Positions 26,380 through 35,416 of a stretch of DNA of 64,000 nt are shown one piece after another. A program made the position numbers and the translations under genes. Every line of letters begins with the position of its first letter. The stretch's first letter is position 1. Under the pieces are notes generated by a model. It was not told the origin of the DNA. It saw only the letters and a list, made by a program, of their open reading frames with translations, and ran no database searches. Source of the stretch: Laspinema sp. D2d (GTDB taxonomy: Bacteria > Cyanobacteriota > Cyanobacteriia > Cyanobacteriales > Laspinemataceae); the NCBI RefSeq assembly GCF_025370755.1, contig NZ_JAMXFC010000017.1:64376-128375 (forward strand), in the 5' to 3' direction.

Positions 26380-27399
26380 TTAAAAATGCTGAAAACTCAA
26401 ATTTTGGGTGATCACTTCGTCAGCATAAGCACCAGTGGAGTCAGTTAGACAAACCCTGGTGCTTTTTGTTAGCCTCCCCACAATCGCAGCTCTATTTCCC
26501 AATCGTTCTACAAACTCATGGGCAACCGGAGAGGGTAAGCACAGCACGAGTTCAAAATCTTCTCCGCCGTATAAGGCCCACTCCATTGCTCGTTCTTCCC
26601 CGACCCTTTGGGTCAAAGTCGGTGGCAGGGGAATCAAAGTGCGGTCTAGGGTCGCGCCAACCCCACTTGATCGGGCAATTTGCACGATCGCATCGGCTAA
26701 CCCATCAGAACTATCCATTCCTGCGATTTCTCCCGCCTCCCCCATCACCTCCCACAAAATCGGTAATACATCCAGGCGTGGATTCGGACGCTGATGGGCG
26801 ATAATTAATTCCCGAGTCTCGTCTGCTGACCAATCTTTTCCCGTTTCCGGATGCAGCAATAATTCTAATCCCGCACGGGAAGCGCCATGCACGCCAGTTA
26901 CCACGATCGCATCTCCCGGTTTCCCATTCTGTCGGCGAATCGTCCGGTCCGTTGGCACCCAACCGATCGCGGTAATTGAAATGACATTCACTGGGGATTT
27001 ACAAACATCCCCACCGGCGATCGCTGTTTGATAAGTATCCAAACAACTCACCATCCCGGTATAAACCCCCTCCACCCAAGACACGGGGGTATCCCCTTGC
27101 AATCCTAAACTGACGGTGATGGCTAAAGGAACTGCACCCATTGCCGCTAAATCTGATAAATTTGCCGCTGCCGCCCGCCACCCCACATCTTCAGCAGAGG
27201 TGGTGCGATCGCTAAAATGTACCCCATCTACTAACATATCTGTCGTCACTACCAACGACCGATTCGGTTCTGGGCTCATGGCGATCGCCGCTGCATCATC
27301 CCCCACCCACTCCGGTGGACAAAATCGATGCAATCGTTTCAACAGTCCCTGTTCCCCCAACTCTCGAACCGTAGGGGAATTTTCTGAATCCTTCTTCAC
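26380..27399 (-). CDS. thiL: Thiamine-monophosphate kinase
   Basis: It phosphorylates thiamine monophosphate to the active cofactor thiamine diphosphate with ATP. The chosen GTG start at 27399 has GGGGAGG 11 bases upstream and gives about 339 residues; a GTG 16 codons earlier (27447) is possible. The PurM-like fold motifs are visible: VGDDAAAI near the N terminus, VVTTDMLVDGVHF, NLSDLAAMGAVP, GGDVCKSPVNVISITAIG, GMDSSDGLADAI and YGGEDFELVL. The length is normal. It is convergent with gap2 and upstream of no obvious partner gene. Confidence 0.95.
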   Translation of the reverse strand: MKKDSENSPTVRELGEQGLLKRLHRFCPPEWVGDDAAAIAMSPEPNRSLVVTTDMLVDGVHFSDRTTSAEDVGWRAAAANLSDLAAMGAVPLAITVSLGLQGDTPVSWVEGVYTGMVSCLDTYQTAIAGGDVCKSPVNVISITAIGWVPTDRTIRRQNGKPGDAIVVTGVHGASRAGLELLLHPETGKDWSADETRELIIAHQRPNPRLDVLPILWEVMGEAGEIAGMDSSDGLADAIVQIARSSGVGATLDRTLIPLPPTLTQRVGEERAMEWALYGGEDFELVLCLPSPVAHEFVERLGNRAAIVGRLTKSTRVCLTDSTGAYADEVITQNLSFQHF

Positions 27400-27502
27400 C
27401 CCGTTTCTCACCTCCCCAAAATAGTAAAGTCTAGTGGAAACACCCACTAGACTTCTGATTTTAAACTGCTACAAATTGGCAGTTTCTCTCCACCCTAGAC
27501 CT

Positions 27503-28621
27503 TTAGCTTGCTTGGGCGGGAACGAAATTTTCCATCCCTTGGACCACTTTCATGGAAAGAATCTGATCCCCCTGTTTGAGCTTTTCTAAAATTTCCTTCC
27601 CTTCGACTACATAGCCAAAGACCGAATAACGACCATCCAGCAAATTGAGACCGGCAGGGGTTAATTCGGGCTCAAATAGGAAGAAGAAAAACTGAGAAGA
27701 ACCACCATCGGGGTCATCTTCTGGGCGGGCCATTGCTACGGTCCCAAAAGCGGAGAAGGGGAGCACCGGCTGTTCCCGAAAGCGTCCCGCCTCTTCCAAG
27801 GTAATTCCATAAGTGGGCTGAGTATCCCCACGGACGAGGATTTCTAGGGGAATATTGCGATATTCTCCGGTATCCGGGTCGATAAAGCCTTGGTCAGGTC
27901 CTACGGGATCTCCGGTTTGGAGGACATAGAAATCTTCTGAGCGAATAAATTCTAGGCCATTGTAAAATCCGCGCTGAACTAAATCAACAAAGTTGCCGGA
28001 GGTCACCGGGGCGCTATATCCGTCTAGGACAACCGTGAGATTCCCTTTGTTGGTTTCAACCGCTACGGTGGCGCGCCCGAGAAGTTGAGGCAGATGGCTG
28101 TATTCGGCGGAGACTTCATAAGGGAATTTGGCGACCATCATTTCTTCGAGTTGGCCGACTAAATCCAGGAGGCGATCGCGTCCATCCTGAGTGGCGGGTT
28201 TATCCTGAACCTCGACGGACGATCGCAAAGTGCCAATTTCCTCTTTAATTTGGGCGAGGATAGCCTGGGCGTTCGCTTGTTGAGCTTCGGGAATATCCTC
28301 TAAGATATCCGCCTCGCGATTGGTAAAAATTCCAGCAGCTTTGGTGATATCGCTGGTGATGGGACTCCAGCGCTTCCCACGCAGTTGCTGGGAAATGTCT
28401 TCTATACTGCTTTGGGCCTCGCGGATCTCTGGATTGTCAATGGGTAAGGCATATCGTAACAGGGCTTTACCATCCGTGATGGCATTGCCTTGGGGCAGTA
28501 CACTGGTGCGATTTGTCGCGGCGCTTAATCCCAGGGAAAGACTGGTCATCAGTAGGACCAATAAAGCGGCTTTGAGGCCGCGTTGCCATAAATTTGTAAT
28601 TTTTTGACTTGAAGTCAGCAT
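27503..28621 (-). CDS. Cyclophilin-type peptidyl-prolyl isomerase (TLP38/CYP38-like)
   Basis: The protein has 372 residues from ATG 28621. A signal segment (LKAALLVLLMTSLSLGLSAAT) directs it across a membrane. A helical N-terminal domain (~50-175) precedes the cyclophilin domain (~185-365), with VETNKGNLTVVLDGYSAPVTSGNFVDLVQRGFYNG and GTVAMARPEDDPDGGSSQFFFFL. In plants the equivalent CYP38/TLP38 is a thylakoid-lumen protein needed for photosystem II assembly, so a lumen or periplasmic location is expected. Catalytic Arg and other cyclophilin residues are not all in canonical form, as in that subgroup, so isomerase activity may be low. Confidence 0.92.
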   Translation of the reverse strand: MLTSSQKITNLWQRGLKAALLVLLMTSLSLGLSAATNRTSVLPQGNAITDGKALLRYALPIDNPEIREAQSSIEDISQQLRGKRWSPITSDITKAAGIFTNREADILEDIPEAQQANAQAILAQIKEEIGTLRSSVEVQDKPATQDGRDRLLDLVGQLEEMMVAKFPYEVSAEYSHLPQLLGRATVAVETNKGNLTVVLDGYSAPVTSGNFVDLVQRGFYNGLEFIRSEDFYVLQTGDPVGPDQGFIDPDTGEYRNIPLEILVRGDTQPTYGITLEEAGRFREQPVLPFSAFGTVAMARPEDDPDGGSSQFFFFLFEPELTPAGLNLLDGRYSVFGYVVEGKEILEKLKQGDQILSMKVVQGMENFVPAQAS

Positions 28622-28815
28622 CAATATATCTCTGAATCCTTTTTAATCGGCATGGATCAATCTTCCCATACGGAGGGAAGTTGCACCGGGGCATCCCTGG
28701 GGAATTCTGAGTCAGGGTGGGAGGGGATCGGAAAGTGGCAATTTGATCCGATACCATTGAAGGGGAGAATTCGCGGTAAAATAAAATCCCGATTATTCTC
28801 CACGAATAAAGATTC

Positions 28816-29376
28816 ATGATCTCCAGTAACGACTTTCGCACCGGCGTCACAATTGAATTAGATGGGGTTGTGTGGCGGGTGGTTGAATTCCTCCATGTCA
28901 AACCCGGTAAAGGCTCGGCCTTTGTTCGTACGAAGTTGAAGAATGCTCAGAATGGCAGTGTAATCGAGCGCACGTTTCGTGCGGGAGAGACGGTGCCACA
29001 AGCGACGTTAGAAAAAAACACGATGCAGTACACCTATAGAGAAGGTGAACAGTTAGTGTTTATGGATATGGGAACCTATGACGAGGCCCGTTTGACTGAA
29101 GCGCAGATTGGCGATCGCGTCAAGTACCTTAAAGAAGGGATGGAAGTGAATGTCGTCCGTTGGGGCGAACAAGTGCTGGAAGTTGAACTGCCCAACTCGG
29201 TCGTTTTAGAAGTGACACAAACCGATCCGGGCATCAAAGGGGATACTGCAACGGGTGGAACTAAACCCGCAACGGTGGAAACTGGGGCTGAAGTGATGGT
29301 TCCCTTGTTCATTACGATCGGTGAACGGATTAAAATCGATACCCGCAACGATTCCTATCTGGGCCGAGAATCATAG
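28816..29376 (+). CDS. efp: Elongation factor P
   Basis: EF-P binds ribosomes stalled at polyproline runs and helps peptide bond formation. The 186-residue length and three-domain order are normal: KOW-like domain with the exposed loop PGKGSAFVR (Lys32 at the tip), an OB domain from ~65, and the C-terminal OB with [16 protein letters not shown] and the [17 protein letters not shown] end. Lys at the tip would be the site for modification if a modifying enzyme exists; none is in the window. It is followed by accB, the usual bacterial order. Confidence 0.97.
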   Translation: MISSNDFRTGVTIELDGVVWRVVEFLHVKPGKGSAFVRTKLKNAQNGSVIERTFRAGETVPQATLEKNTMQYTYREGEQLVFMDMGTYDEARLTEAQIGDRVKYLKEGMEVNVVRWGEQVLEVELPNSVVLEVTQTDPGIKGDTATGGTKPATVETGAEVMVPLFITIGERIKIDTRNDSYLGRES

Positions 29377-29386
29377 AGTTTCGCTT

Positions 29387-29516
29387 CACCGACTAGGGGT
29401 CAGTCCTCTGGGGTTTTGGCGCTCAAAAGAGGGGTGTTTTTCCCTCTCTGGCGCTTCCCTGGAGGGCGATCGCAGTTGGTCTATCCCGGGGATTTGAGGC
29501 GATCGCCCTCCCTTCG
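29387..29516 (+). repeat. Nested hairpins with HIP1 ends between efp and accB
   Basis: AGAGGG/CCCTCT forms a short hairpin around 29,430-29,451. Farther right, GAGGGCGATCGC and GCGATCGCCCTC (about 29,463-29,512) pair perfectly over 12 bp with the HIP1 octamer inside each arm, loop ~25 bases. This may be a read-through attenuator between the two genes. Confidence 0.4.
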
Positions 29517-29573
29517 GCTGGATGGGGAAAACCTAGAGAAGAATAACGTTGATTTTACGGGGTCAAAGAAACT

Positions 29574-30128
29574 GTGCAACTGGATTTAAGCCAACTGAGT
29601 GAACTGCTTGGGGCTTTCAATGGAACGGATATTTCTGAGCTGATTTTAAAAAGTGGCGATTTTGAGCTGACCCTGCGCAAGGACAGGATGATTGCCGAGC
29701 GGGTAGGGATGCCGGTTGATCCGGCGTGGATACCGATGGCTGAGGGAACCGGGGCGATCGCGCCTTCTCGTCCCCCGATTGAACCCGCTATTGCGACAGC
29801 CCCTCCCTCGTCGGGGACCCCTGCGCCTACGGGGGGAAATGCCCCGGGAGGTCCCGGTGCTCCGGCTCCTGGAACGAACGATCGCAAGTTTTTGGAGGTT
29901 ATTTCCCCGATGGTGGGGACGTTCTATCGCTCTCCTGCTCCGGATGAACCGCCTTTTGTGGCGATCGGCGATCGCATCAAACTCGGCCAAACCGTCTGCA
30001 TCATTGAGGCGATGAAGTTGATGAATGAAATTGAGGCTGAGGTTTCTGGTCAAGTGGTGGAAATTTTAGTGGAAAATGGCACTCCGGTAGAATACGGTCA
30101 ACCGTTGATGCGGATTAGCCCCGAGTAA
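29574..30128 (+). CDS. accB: Biotin carboxyl carrier protein of acetyl-CoA carboxylase
   Basis: It carries the biotin that shuttles carboxyl groups to acetyl-CoA in the first step of fatty-acid synthesis. The 184 residues start at a GTG. An N-terminal helical part ([13 protein letters not shown]) that binds biotin carboxylase is followed by a Pro/Ala/Gly-rich flexible linker (~60-103). The biotinyl domain comes next: [19 protein letters not shown], and Lys148 in [15 protein letters not shown], the biotin attachment site. It lies 197 bases after efp on the same strand. Confidence 0.96.
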   Translation: MQLDLSQLSELLGAFNGTDISELILKSGDFELTLRKDRMIAERVGMPVDPAWIPMAEGTGAIAPSRPPIEPAIATAPPSSGTPAPTGGNAPGGPGAPAPGTNDRKFLEVISPMVGTFYRSPAPDEPPFVAIGDRIKLGQTVCIIEAMKLMNEIEAEVSGQVVEILVENGTPVEYGQPLMRISPE

Positions 30129-30252
30129 TGTTTTCGGTCGGTTGCAAGAAGTCGATTGTCTTGAGCGCAAGGCAATCGGCTCAACAGTCATAACCTTTTA
30201 ATTACTTAATTGTCATAAATCTGTTTACTGTTACAATGGGACATATAAAAAA

Positions 30253-30633
30253 ATGGGTAATTCTTTAGGACCCTTAGTGATGAACCGAGCGCAACCCTTA
30301 CCCCAAGAAGTATTGCAACAAGTGGCGGAATACTTCAGTATTTTGAGTGAGCCCATGCGCTTGAAGCTTTTAAACTTACTCAGAGATGGCGAAAAATGCG
30401 TGCAAGAGTTAGTTGATGCCACTTCAACGAGTCAGGCCAATGTTTCTAAACATCTGAAAGTTATGCTGCAAGCGGGAATCCTCAGCCGTCGCACGGAAGG
30501 GACTTCGGCTTATTATCGCGTCGAAGATCCGCTAATTTTCGAGCTATGTAATCTGGTTTGCGATCGCCTTGCAGAGCGGATTGAACAACAAGCTCGGCAG
30601 TTCCGCTCTTTGAGCTTGTATGGAAAACGCTGA
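30253..30633 (+). CDS. ArsR/SmtB family transcriptional regulator
   Basis: The protein has 126 residues from ATG 30253; the ATG at 30280 is an alternative. A winged helix-turn-helix is clear: FSILSEPMRLKLLNLL, CVQELVDATSTSQANVSKHLKVM (recognition helix) and GILSRRTEGTSAYYRVED (wing). Only one Cys lies at the alpha3 position (EKCVQEL) and no CxC or C-terminal His/Cys set is seen, so metal sensing is doubtful. It may sense oxidation or another signal, or act as a constitutive repressor. The AT-rich upstream stretch (30,200-30,252) is the likely autoregulated operator. Confidence 0.88.
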   Translation: MGNSLGPLVMNRAQPLPQEVLQQVAEYFSILSEPMRLKLLNLLRDGEKCVQELVDATSTSQANVSKHLKVMLQAGILSRRTEGTSAYYRVEDPLIFELCNLVCDRLAERIEQQARQFRSLSLYGKR

Positions 30634-30753
30634 GGGAGTCCGAGAATATCCTTATGGGAAGACCAACCCGGTTTGTTCACCCCATTTCGGCAGGCGTTGC
30701 AGCCAAAAAAAGAGGATGAAACCCGGGAACAGTCTCTTTTTATCCCCTACAAA

Positions 30754-30800
30754 ATTGACCCCCCAAGCCCCTGTGAATCGGGGAGACTTGGGGGGTCAAT
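30754..30800. repeat. 14-bp perfect inverted repeat between convergent genes
   Basis: ATTGACCCCCCAAG (30754-30767) pairs with CTTGGGGGGTCAAT (30787-30800), with CCCC/GGGG continuing inside. It stands between the ArsR gene and the GerMN gene, which converge. It looks like a dispersed palindromic element used as a bidirectional terminator. Confidence 0.55.
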
Positions 30801-30821
30801 GCTATGGATAACGGCAAGGAA

Positions 30822-31475
30822 TTACAGCGGAAACTCGGACTCAAAAATAGTGCGGGTAATCGGCAAAGGAATCTCTAACCCTTCTCCCCCCAATACTTCC
30901 AAGGGTTCACCGCCGACAGAAATCCAGACGGGGGCGTTTGGATCCAAGGTGGTGGCCGTATAAACCACCTGGCCTAATCTGGCGGTCATGGAGCTACTGC
31001 CACCCCCGGCGGTAAACTCAGGGGAGAGGTTGACATAGATGCCCTTGTCCTTGACCTCGACATTCAGCACTTGAGTACCCGCCGGAATTTCGCTAAAGCC
31101 AGCACCATTGGGCGGCTGGGTAACTAAGCGATCAAAGGCTGCTTTTAACACCGCATCGGGCTGTTCCGTGGCCTGCACGGATACGGGTACAGAGGCCAAT
31201 TCAAATTGGGTCCCGGTATCTTGCACCAAATAAATTTGTACCGATTGCTCAACGGGATTGAGCGCTGTAGGCGGAGTTGCCGTGGGGTCCTGGGTCACCT
31301 CAATGTTTACGCCGGGGTCCCTGGGTTGGGTGGGAACTGGATTCATGCCATTGAGATTGAGGTTCTTTTGAGAATTCACCGCCCACCAAGCAGTTCCACC
31401 TCCGGCGGCGACAACGACTGCGGAGAGGGTGGCAATAACACCTAGGGGAATGCGGCGAGTTTGTCCATTTTGCAT
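30822..31475 (-). CDS. GerMN domain protein, membrane-anchored
   Basis: The protein has 217 residues. The ATG at 31475 is chosen because AGGAGAA lies 8 bases upstream. A single N-terminal membrane anchor (IPLGVIATLSAVVVAAGGG) is followed by a Pro/Thr-rich linker (~40-75) and a GerMN/sporulation-type domain (~80-200): VQIYLVQDTGTQFELASVPV, AFDRLVTQPPNGAGFSEIP, VLNVEVKDKGIYVNLSPEF and GQVVYTATTL. In non-spore-forming bacteria this domain occurs in envelope proteins whose role is not defined. It should face the periplasm. Confidence 0.88.
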   Translation of the reverse strand: MQNGQTRRIPLGVIATLSAVVVAAGGGTAWWAVNSQKNLNLNGMNPVPTQPRDPGVNIEVTQDPTATPPTALNPVEQSVQIYLVQDTGTQFELASVPVSVQATEQPDAVLKAAFDRLVTQPPNGAGFSEIPAGTQVLNVEVKDKGIYVNLSPEFTAGGGSSSMTARLGQVVYTATTLDPNAPVWISVGGEPLEVLGGEGLEIPLPITRTIFESEFPL

Positions 31476-31763
31476 ATCAAAAGTTCTCCTCAACAGTTAA
31501 ACAATATTCACTAATAAGAAATGTGGATTTTGTGGTTTTGAACTGAGAAGATGTTGCCGCCCTCTCAGGATCCCTTTCCTATCCAGGATGGGGGATCACC
31601 TGTTCTAATCCCTGAATTCTTCCCAGCCCTGAGCCGCTCATCGGGTTGATTCGCGATCGCCAATGCCTTAAGAACCAATCGTTACATCTTTGATTAAAGA
31701 ATGAAAGATGCCCGTAGACCTTGGCAAGAAACTACAAGGGAAGCGGCTAAATTTCCAGAAAAC

Positions 31764-32594
31764 TTACTCCGGACTCAATCCCGACACTGCATCGACTTGA
31801 TCGATGCGAATAAAGGCGGCAATTTCTAGGCGATCGGGACTCAACTCAAATTTTAAAAACCGGGCAAATAATCCCCGGTTTTCATATTTTCTAAGGTCTA
31901 GGGCGCGATCGAGGATTCGGGAGAAAATTGTAATCAACTGAGCGGGGGCCTCTTCGTTATTAATCCAGATGGTCGGGTTGACCGCTTGGATTCTTGCGCC
32001 ACTGATTGAGGCTAACCCGGTCTCTAAAAGGATTTTTACAGATTCATTATCCCGGCGATCCTCAATTTCTAACTGGAAGCGCACGCGATTATTGGCTAAA
32101 AATTCTACCTCGGGGTTAACAATTTGAAAGCGTTGGGGGTCGGTTTCGGCTTCGGGGTCATTGGTACGGGTGATTCCGATGCCGAGTTCCCGCAGGGGTT
32201 CAGCCGCTTCAGGCGATCGCAAGGCGCGGTTGAGGTCAGCTTCGGTGATGACTACGCGCATCGCCCCTTGTAAGGGTTCCCGGAGAAAGCGCGGGATCGA
32301 GGTGCGGTCTTCTTGGTTGAGACGATTGATATCGACGGCGATCGGGTCGCTTTCGATTTCCACCGTATCAATGCGGAGCTCCGGTGTGACGTACAATCCT
32401 CGCCCCGCAAAGCGTAAGCGTTGGATATTTCCCCTCAGTAGTCCGTAGTTTGGTGCATTATCCAGTCGGACTTCCAACTGTTCGGCATCGTGCAGGGCCT
32501 CGCGAATATCTCCTTCAGCGATATTATCGAAAGTCGCCCCAACGGGGGACACTAAGGTGAGAATTCCGGTTAAAACTAGGGTAATTAATTCCAT
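31764..32594 (-). CDS. DUF2993 (LmeA-like) phospholipid-binding protein, copy 1
   Basis: The protein has 276 residues with an N-terminal hydrophobic segment (ELITLVLTGILTLVSPVGA). The DUF2993 fold is shown by AEQLEVRLDNAPNYGLLRGNIQRLRFAGRGL, EIESDPIAVD and EADLNRAL. The actinobacterial member LmeA acts in lipomannan elongation and binds phospholipid; the cyanobacterial role is unknown. A paralog of the same start-to-end design lies at 35,417-36,208, with a HEAT-repeat gene between. The shared segments include EQLEVR-DN, the RLR-AGRGL block and VTEADIN/VITEADLN. Confidence 0.88.
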   Translation of the reverse strand: MELITLVLTGILTLVSPVGATFDNIAEGDIREALHDAEQLEVRLDNAPNYGLLRGNIQRLRFAGRGLYVTPELRIDTVEIESDPIAVDINRLNQEDRTSIPRFLREPLQGAMRVVITEADLNRALRSPEAAEPLRELGIGITRTNDPEAETDPQRFQIVNPEVEFLANNRVRFQLEIEDRRDNESVKILLETGLASISGARIQAVNPTIWINNEEAPAQLITIFSRILDRALDLRKYENRGLFARFLKFELSPDRLEIAAFIRIDQVDAVSGLSPE

Positions 32595-32689
32595 AATTTC
32601 TATTCAATGAATTAGGCTAAGGCCGGGGGAATGCTGTAATACGGAATCCAGTCGTGATAGGTCTATTAAAACTAGCCCTGTAAAGTGTG

Positions 32690-32742
32690 GTAGGGGCGCA
32701 ATGCTTGCGCCCTGAATTGGGGCCTGCGCATTGCGCCCCTAC
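32690..32742. repeat. MITE-like palindromic element with 15-bp arms
   Basis: GTAGGGGCGCAATGC (32690-32704) and GCATTGCGCCCCTAC (32728-32742) are perfect inverted copies, with a partly paired GCGCCC/GGGC core between. Short GTAGGGGC-ended palindromes are common, dispersed elements in filamentous cyanobacteria. It lies in the 292-base gap between two minus-strand genes. Confidence 0.65.
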
Positions 32743-32886
32743 AAGAAATAACGATTTTTCGTCATTAAATTTGCGCCCCATTCAGTGGGTGTCATGACTT
32801 CACCCCTGACGACCTCGGGACCGATTCGGGGTAGCCTAATGGGTAAAAACAGGATTTTGTCAAGGGGTCCGCCCAAAATAGTCGCG

Positions 32887-35229
32887 CTAGTTTTTGCCCG
32901 GGGTAGCTAAAACGGATTGAGCAAAGGCCCGGACTTTTTCATCGGGGTCGGATTGGGCCCGATCGCGCAGTAAGGGCAGGGTTTCTGGGTGATCCCCATA
33001 ATATTGGATGATGGCTTCCAGAGCCGTAATTCGAGGATTGAGTGCCCCATCTTGTAAGGGCACAAACGGATCGTTAACGGCGCGATCGCACAAAATAGCA
33101 AATACCGCAGCCTCATCCCATCCGCCTTTGACCAACTGTTGGAGGGCCGAGAGTCTCACAAACGAATCCTCATCGGTACAAGCGCGGGTTTTAACAATTT
33201 CCAAGGTTTCCGGGTTTTCGGGCCAGTGGCTCACCAACTCGATCGCCCCGGCGAGACGCACGGCCCAATTGTCATCGGCTTGAGCGCGGCTTTTGACAAT
33301 GGTCCAAGTTTCCGCGTCTTCCTTCCAACCCGTTGCCAATTCTCGCAAAGCGACAATTCTCACATCCCAGCCTTGATCCGAGGTGGCCCGACTTTTCAAA
33401 ATCGGTAAGGTTTCGGGGTCATCAAACCAACCGGAGGCCAGTTCCCGCAAGGTGGTCATTCTCACATCGGAGGATGAATCATTAATTGCTTGAACTTTGA
33501 GAAGGGGTAAGGTGTCCGGATCGTCATACCATCCGGTTGCCAGTTGCTGTAAGGCAGCGACCCGCACTTGCCAATGTTCGTCCTGAGTTGCCCGGGATTT
33601 GAGAATGGGTAACAGTTCCGGGTCATCTTTCCAAGTGCGAGTAAACTCGTGGACTGCGGCTTCCCGGACTCGGCGATCGCGGTCAGAGGTGGCAATTGTT
33701 TTTAGAATCGGTAAGGTTTTTGGGTCTTCAAACCAAGCGGCAGCGAGTTGTAAGGCGGCGACGCGCACTTGCCATGCGTCATCAGAAACGATGCGATCGC
33801 GTAACCACGCGACGGTTTCGGGGTCTTCAAACCAGCCGGTTGCTATTTGCTGCATGGCGGCAATTCTGACGTGCCAATCGGGGTCAGACAGGGCACGAGT
33901 TCGCAGCCAAACTAAGGTAGCGGGATTGTCATACCAGGAAATTGCAAACTGTTGCATAGCGGCAATTCTGACGTGCCAATCCGGATCAGACTCCGCTAGG
34001 GTACCAATCAAAGCAGATGTTTCTTTGTCTTGACTCCACCCTTTAGCGAGTTCTTCTACGGCAGCCTCTCTCACATCCGCCTCGGGGTCCGATTCGGCGA
34101 TCGCCGCAATTAAGGAAAAGGTTTGGGGATCATCATGCCATCCCTGGGCTAACTCTTCCAATGCCGCCTCTCGAACCAGCCAATAGCGATCGCTTTGGGC
34201 TAAGGTTTTGAGCAGGGGGAGAATCTCCGGGTCCTGGTGGTAGTGAGTCGCTAGGGATCGCACCGCACTCACCCGGGTAATTTCAGCGATCGAGGATTGT
34301 GCTAAGGTTTTGAGCCAGGAGAGAATCTCGGGACGTTCTTGCCAGCACAGGGCGATTTCATCCACGGCACTCATGCGGATGGTTTCGGCAACGGGGGATT
34401 CTACGAGAGATTGTAACCAGGGGAGGGTATTCGGGTCCGTTTTCCAGACTCGCGCCAGGGTGGAAATGGCGCGCAGGCGAGTAAGGATGAGTTCATCCAC
34501 TTCTGGATGTTGGGTTAAGGATTGGAGGCGATCGCGCAGTTGATTGGCGATTTCCGTCAACGCGGTGCGATCGGGTACAACCGCCAGACATTCTGCCGCT
34601 ACAAATAAGTGAGTAAAGTTAGAGGGTTCGACTTGGTTTTCTATCAGAGATTGTAGTAACTCTGCTGCCAATTCTGGCTCAATCATCCTCACGATTTGCC
34701 TCATCACTTCATGCCACGGTTCATCAAACAGATGTTGCAGAAAGACATCCCGTTTGATGTCATCCAAGGTGAGTGTATCTTCTCGGTTGGAGTTGAGCCA
34801 GCGATCGACTAATTCTCTGGCATGAACAAAGGCTTTAATTTGTTTGAAATAGATTCGCGCGACTACTTCCCAATTAAACCCATCTGGTAGGGGAGTTAAA
34901 TTGAGCTGAGTCCAGGTTTGGGCTAAAGTATCTGTAGAGATAGTTTTACAGTCTTTGTCAAAAACTCCTAACAGGGTTTCCTGGACTAACGGTTGCAAGA
35001 CGAATTGCGTTAGGGGTTCGCTGTACTCTTGCACCTGCGACTCCTCTAAGCGAGCATCCTCTAGCTCAAGCTGCATCACTTGCAAAAATTCACTCAGGGC
35101 TTTTTCCCCCGCCTCAGAACGAGGTAGATTTTCGGGTAGGGTTACGGAATCTTGTCCCCAATTTTCAGTTTTTTCCACAATCAGCTTAAAAGCAAACCGT
35201 TCGGCGTTCATACTGTTCCCCACATCCAT
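32887..35229 (-). CDS. HEAT-repeat protein, ~780 residues
   Basis: The N-terminal ~240 residues are unique and begin with an acidic domain. The rest is a run of about sixteen ~31-residue HEAT-like repeats to the C terminus. Each has the pattern W-VR-AA-QQLA-GW-DDPETLP-LK followed by a turn with SD or QD. The cores DPDWHVRIAAMQQ occur in two consecutive units that are almost identical in DNA too. Such solenoids bind proteins; PBS-lyase-type HEAT proteins act in phycobilisome chemistry, but the lyase signature is not evident here. No function can be assigned. It is flanked by two DUF2993 genes on the same strand. Confidence 0.88.
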   Translation of the reverse strand: MDVGNSMNAERFAFKLIVEKTENWGQDSVTLPENLPRSEAGEKALSEFLQVMQLELEDARLEESQVQEYSEPLTQFVLQPLVQETLLGVFDKDCKTISTDTLAQTWTQLNLTPLPDGFNWEVVARIYFKQIKAFVHARELVDRWLNSNREDTLTLDDIKRDVFLQHLFDEPWHEVMRQIVRMIEPELAAELLQSLIENQVEPSNFTHLFVAAECLAVVPDRTALTEIANQLRDRLQSLTQHPEVDELILTRLRAISTLARVWKTDPNTLPWLQSLVESPVAETIRMSAVDEIALCWQERPEILSWLKTLAQSSIAEITRVSAVRSLATHYHQDPEILPLLKTLAQSDRYWLVREAALEELAQGWHDDPQTFSLIAAIAESDPEADVREAAVEELAKGWSQDKETSALIGTLAESDPDWHVRIAAMQQFAISWYDNPATLVWLRTRALSDPDWHVRIAAMQQIATGWFEDPETVAWLRDRIVSDDAWQVRVAALQLAAAWFEDPKTLPILKTIATSDRDRRVREAAVHEFTRTWKDDPELLPILKSRATQDEHWQVRVAALQQLATGWYDDPDTLPLLKVQAINDSSSDVRMTTLRELASGWFDDPETLPILKSRATSDQGWDVRIVALRELATGWKEDAETWTIVKSRAQADDNWAVRLAGAIELVSHWPENPETLEIVKTRACTDEDSFVRLSALQQLVKGGWDEAAVFAILCDRAVNDPFVPLQDGALNPRITALEAIIQYYGDHPETLPLLRDRAQSDPDEKVRAFAQSVLATPGKN

Positions 35230-35416
35230 AGCATTTTGAATACTCCTCTAGCTCAGTCTATCTGAATATCTGGCCCTTGTCTGTGGAGCCACACCACTAG
35301 GATTCCTCCATTAGGGTGGTAACTCACACCGGAGTGCTTTGGTCAGACAAACCCGAGGAGTCCCTAGGAAATTGAGCAAGGGGACGTCGCGTCGGTGGCT
35401 GGTCTTTCTCTCTAGT

